From positions 496,001-560,000 of the forward strand of contig JAAFAB010000002.1 of NCBI GenBank assembly GCA_018222585.1: a DNA stretch of 64,000 bases. Direction: 5' to 3'. The translations under genes and the position numbers were made by a program. The number at the start of each line of letters is the position of its first letter. The first letter of the stretch is position 1. Of this stretch, positions 62,201 to 64,000 are shown one piece after another. Under the pieces are notes generated by a model. The model saw only the letters and a program-made list of their open reading frames with translations. It was not told the DNA's origin and did no database searches. This DNA is from Paracoccaceae bacterium. Its GTDB lineage: Bacteria; Pseudomonadota; Alphaproteobacteria; Rhodobacterales; Rhodobacteraceae.

Positions 62201-62963
62201 TGGTCCAGCCCTCGGCTGCCTGCAGCGCGGTGAGGAAGGCGTCGACATCCTCGCCCGCGGTCTCGGCCAATTGGGCGATCGGGTCGATACCGGGCTCGCC
62301 GTACCAGCCGACGACGTAGTAGCTGAAGCTGGCGGCGGTGTCCTCGTGACCCTCCAGCGGATCGCGGAACGAGTAGATGTTGCGGCAGAAGGGCTCGAAG
62401 GAGACGAAAAGCTCGGTCCCGCCCGAGGTCACCGTCAGCGGTTCGGTCGCACCCCGGCCCGCCGCGCCGAGTTCCTGGAAGTCGCCGATCTTCATCACCG
62501 CGCCCAGGGTCGTCGGGCGGAAGGCGGTGTTTTCGGCTTCGGGTTCGGCCCAGTCGATGCCCAGGTCAAAGGTGGTCACCGCGTCGATGGCATCGCCGAC
62601 GTAGTCCGAAGCGACCACCCAGGCGCGGCTGTCCCAGGTGATTTCCGGTGCGGTGCCACGAGGCGTGGTCTCGGCGCGGACCACCAGCCAGCGGTTCGGC
62701 AGGGCGTCGAACTCCAGCGCGGTTTCGGTCTGGCGCCCGGTGCGCAGCGCATAGGGCAGGGTCCAGAAGACGGTGATGCCGCGCTGGTGCAGCATGTAGG
62801 GCAGGGCGGCCTGCGGCGGATCGGGCAGCACCGGCGGCTCGGGCGTCAGGTACTGGTTGAACCTGTCGGCGTAGTCCATGTGCCGCACGTCCAGCGTCGA
62901 GGAATGCTCGGTGAAGACGCAGGCGTCGACGTTGATCGGCGTGATCAGGGGGGCAACGGGCAT
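59214..62963 (-). CDS. Unrecognised 1249-residue protein
   Basis: A very large intracellular-looking protein starting MPVAPLITPINVDACVF. No signal peptide or membrane helix. The first ~350 residues are aromatic and beta-like (LPNRWLVVRAE, WVVASDYVGDA). Around residues 390-500 a charged helical stretch (LNAKEAELFELHQRAEQK and later ARQTRLSQEITTLAETV) could form a coiled coil. Then HRFWQAVEPVVMM begins a region of strands. The C-terminal third again has turns and aromatic strands. No enzyme motif is visible. Its gene follows the upstream one by 9 nt. Confidence 0.75.
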   Translation of the reverse strand: MPVAPLITPINVDACVFTEHSSTLDVRHMDYADRFNQYLTPEPPVLPDPPQAALPYMLHQRGITVFWTLPYALRTGRQTETALEFDALPNRWLVVRAETTPRGTAPEITWDSRAWVVASDYVGDAIDAVTTFDLGIDWAEPEAENTAFRPTTLGAVMKIGDFQELGAAGRGATEPLTVTSGGTELFVSFEPFCRNIYSFRDPLEGHEDTAASFSYYVVGWYGEPGIDPIAQLAETAGEDVDAFLTALQAAEGWTTSATPGAVPPTALYFGTIADVAWTPDSQPQNVSPDRDDVLVVVGESAEDALDTMLTYAAGEDTAPFARELERLGLRFSAGLKDRLDLYEDMGGLTREAALLHQEGFSGLRNQTAWSVSEPQAEDGTRTPVAPVPDPVRLSVARLNAKEAELFELHQRAEQKRGAIADTLWKAGRLKYMGPAGFPAALGDMTTYWDNIRRELGYMGTEDPATLVGALEAIMARQTRLSQEITTLAETVRADLAELHEGYRLEEIAGHRFWQAVEPVVMMTTDKGALFPEGADPQYLGEDGLEVGLAPAADASVTLSPGAQPVTVTPGAVWQMLSFDSDVIAKLEETAPGLAPWVAGIIGWSMLGDPLIGPAALAAQTGAEATPEALRQAMASAAATAGLVFNPLTNCSWSQPWFPLFLEWRVDLTHFPLFTDAGQANWSFDGSDYELTATATAQGTSNRIQGRTLLSSHLRRTVGNALRNQLSDFGASQEEIADLLGELDQWDFLTQRLSGLSQTQSLYDGELKRIGEAAAMLPPGDGAEGAAPTPPPWQRAGPYAALPGTHDLFLPTTDDQWNPNNTTRFRDLSGQQMVIDQLLVLDRYGQSLHVAGKFQVEQEGRLLTDRDMAVSDMLAAERNLTPQPGRELGTVIQVPPRVLQPVRARLSAVEAVTEAGGNVTALADPVIGFVTLNRYNKEIQVFAATGRLLGAIHPGLGDSVVFEPLAAEITDTADLAAHDPDLQRFVEAVLNGGQPGRFRDFSALLDAAGWRVDPANEREAYLSVLTGEPLALYRATFDFQAAGDPLRNPFRYFPFEAGVAGSGLPSYATQPFPYLLGDPLDPNDGLVGYYLEDDFDRFFTPYDPVDDAVSGYVSMVSGVNAPRRSFAEGPVQVVLLANPHGTVQLRTGIAPVTRLELPVRYWASQLEVMNPSFSFGPLLTEYETDATGSLTGVLLPQSNIEAGHLHWQVGEGRTVPVIPADATSGTTTRPRAFLWGRVLFDIRGQDGGEE

Positions 62964-62972
62964 CGCGGTCTC

Positions 62973-63995
62973 CTAGGCGGCGGGCGGCGTGGTCAGTTCC
63001 AGCGCCGGGGTGCCGACGATCAGCTCGATGGCGAGGGCCTGGGGCGGCAGGGGCACGGCCTCGCCCGGGCGGGCGACGGGCTGACCGGCCGCCGAGAGCG
63101 CCCGGGCCAGCGCCTCGACCAGCCCGCTGCCGTCCTCGGCCCACCACTTCAGCGTCAGCCCGTCCGCCCGCAGATGCGCGGCGGCCGAGACCGGCGCGGC
63201 CTCGGGCAGCAGGGCGCCGACGGCGCCGGTCGCACCGTCGAGGTTGCGCAGCTGGATCTCCTGCGCCTCGCTCACGCCCATGTGCAGCCGCCCGACGGGC
63301 GGGGCCAGCACGATCAGGTCGGGCCTGTCGAGGAAGAACCACATCCGCAGCGAGCCGGCCAGGCGGGTCTGGTGCCAGACCGGGATCTCCTCCAGTACCG
63401 CGGGATCGGCGGCGCTGCGCCTGTAGGCGTGCAGCATCAGGTCGTCCCAGGCGGTGTCGAGGTAGCTGCGCAGGATCACCCCGCTGGCCAGGAAGTCCTG
63501 CGGCGTCTCGCCGAGGCCGAAGGCGCGGGACATGGCGCGGGTCCAGATCTCCTCCCGCAGCTCGGAATAGAGCGCATGGTCGACGCCCTTGCGCAGTCCC
63601 AGTGACAGCACCCCGTCCATCAGGAAGGAGAGCCAGTCGGGGTCGATGTTGAACACGCGCAGGCTTTCCTCTGGCAGGTAGCCCGGGTCCGGGGCGAGCA
63701 TGTGGAAGGGCACGCCTTCCAGTCGCATCATCTGCGCCACCTTCTCGACGATACGATCCAGGGCGTCGCTTTCGGCGCTGCCCAGCAGGCCGTCGCGGCC
63801 AAGCGCGGTGATCGCCGCGCGCGTCTCGGCCCGGGTCGGGTAGGCGTGCAGGCGCTGCCGCGCCCGGCGGCGCCCCGCCCGGGGCGGGGCCATCCGCGCC
63901 ACCGGCCGGGCGGCAAGGCCGTGCTCCCGCACGGTGCCGAGGAAGCTCTGCGTCGGGTTCTCCGGCGGTGGCGCACCGGTGCGGCCGGCGCGCAT
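62973..63995 (-). CDS. Unrecognised protein, N-terminal part likely beyond the right edge
   Basis: 340 residues visible from an ATG at 63995, but the frame is open to the window edge, so the true start may lie outside. The N-terminus as seen is a Pro/Arg-rich linker. Then comes LRVFNIDPDWLSFLMDGVLSLGLRKGVD-like sequence, which looks like an internal folded domain. RLAGSLRMWFFLDRPDLIVLAPPVG follows. There is no known motif. It is the first visible gene of the three-gene cluster. Confidence 0.65.
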   Translation of the reverse strand: MRAGRTGAPPPENPTQSFLGTVREHGLAARPVARMAPPRAGRRRARQRLHAYPTRAETRAAITALGRDGLLGSAESDALDRIVEKVAQMMRLEGVPFHMLAPDPGYLPEESLRVFNIDPDWLSFLMDGVLSLGLRKGVDHALYSELREEIWTRAMSRAFGLGETPQDFLASGVILRSYLDTAWDDLMLHAYRRSAADPAVLEEIPVWHQTRLAGSLRMWFFLDRPDLIVLAPPVGRLHMGVSEAQEIQLRNLDGATGAVGALLPEAAPVSAAAHLRADGLTLKWWAEDGSGLVEALARALSAAGQPVARPGEAVPLPPQALAIELIVGTPALELTTPPAA

Positions 63996-64000
63996 CTGTG

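Overview
The window is a 64 kb piece of a GC-rich alphaproteobacterial genome, most likely a member of the Rhodobacteraceae (Roseobacter/Paracoccus type). Evidence for this is the divergent ethylmalonyl-CoA mutase / crotonyl-CoA carboxylase-reductase pair, etfBA near 3-hydroxybutyryl-CoA dehydrogenase, hisS-hisZ-hisG, a B12-dependent ribonucleotide reductase, DUF1489 and DUF6473-like proteins, and copies of a GC-rich palindromic element. There are no rRNA genes, no tRNA I could support, no CRISPR array and no intact insertion sequence.

Layout. (1) 1-979: 5' part of an outer-membrane beta-barrel gene resembling inverse autotransporters, cut by the left edge. (2) 1085-12018: central carbon metabolism: acyP, ecm, divergent ccr, a small conserved ORF, a RecD-like helicase coupled to an SDR, 3-hydroxybutyryl-CoA dehydrogenase, a DUF6473-like protein and etfBA. 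(3) 12517-26624: a dimethylglycine/sarcosine dehydrogenase-like flavoprotein, a DAO-family oxidase, and a minus-strand purine block (xdhA-xdhB-xdhC followed by a BMP/NupNOPQ-type nucleoside ABC transporter). (4) 26722-36909: housekeeping genes dnaE, slyX, hisS-hisZ-hisG, DUF1489 and nrdJ with a structured leader. (5) 36910-43400: an IS-end-like repeat, then an isoquinoline-oxidoreductase-type molybdoenzyme (iorAB) coupled to a PmtA-like phospholipid methyltransferase, divergent from a two-component system, then gene debris. (6) 44146-57198: a regulon that is the main discovery: an SBP_5/Dpp-type ABC importer, NocR-like LysR regulator, opine-oxidase-like three-component flavoenzyme, a second DAO oxidase, an opine-dehydrogenase-family protein and an MmgE/PrpD protein. 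(7) 57590-64000: debris, a second copy of the IS-end-like repeat, and three large, tightly spaced, unrecognised minus-strand genes running off the right edge.

How region 6 works together. Three promoters (upstream of the SBP gene, the oxidase operon and the prpD-like gene) carry the same GTATAAC..A(C)CGGAAT-type box placed just upstream of a -35 (TTGAC/TTGAA), a 17-nt spacer and a GATAAA-like -10. The box lies beside the start of the LysR gene. I infer that the LysR protein controls all three units, and that the system imports and breaks down an opine-like or aminopolycarboxylate compound. Iminodisuccinate epimerase belongs to the MmgE/PrpD family, which makes such a substrate attractive but unproven.

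Other points worth attention are a palindromic element inserted in frame in xdhB, mutually exclusive stem-loops in the nrdJ leader, tandem TTTGCAAA sites 21 bp apart, and a PhaR-type site upstream of etfBA.
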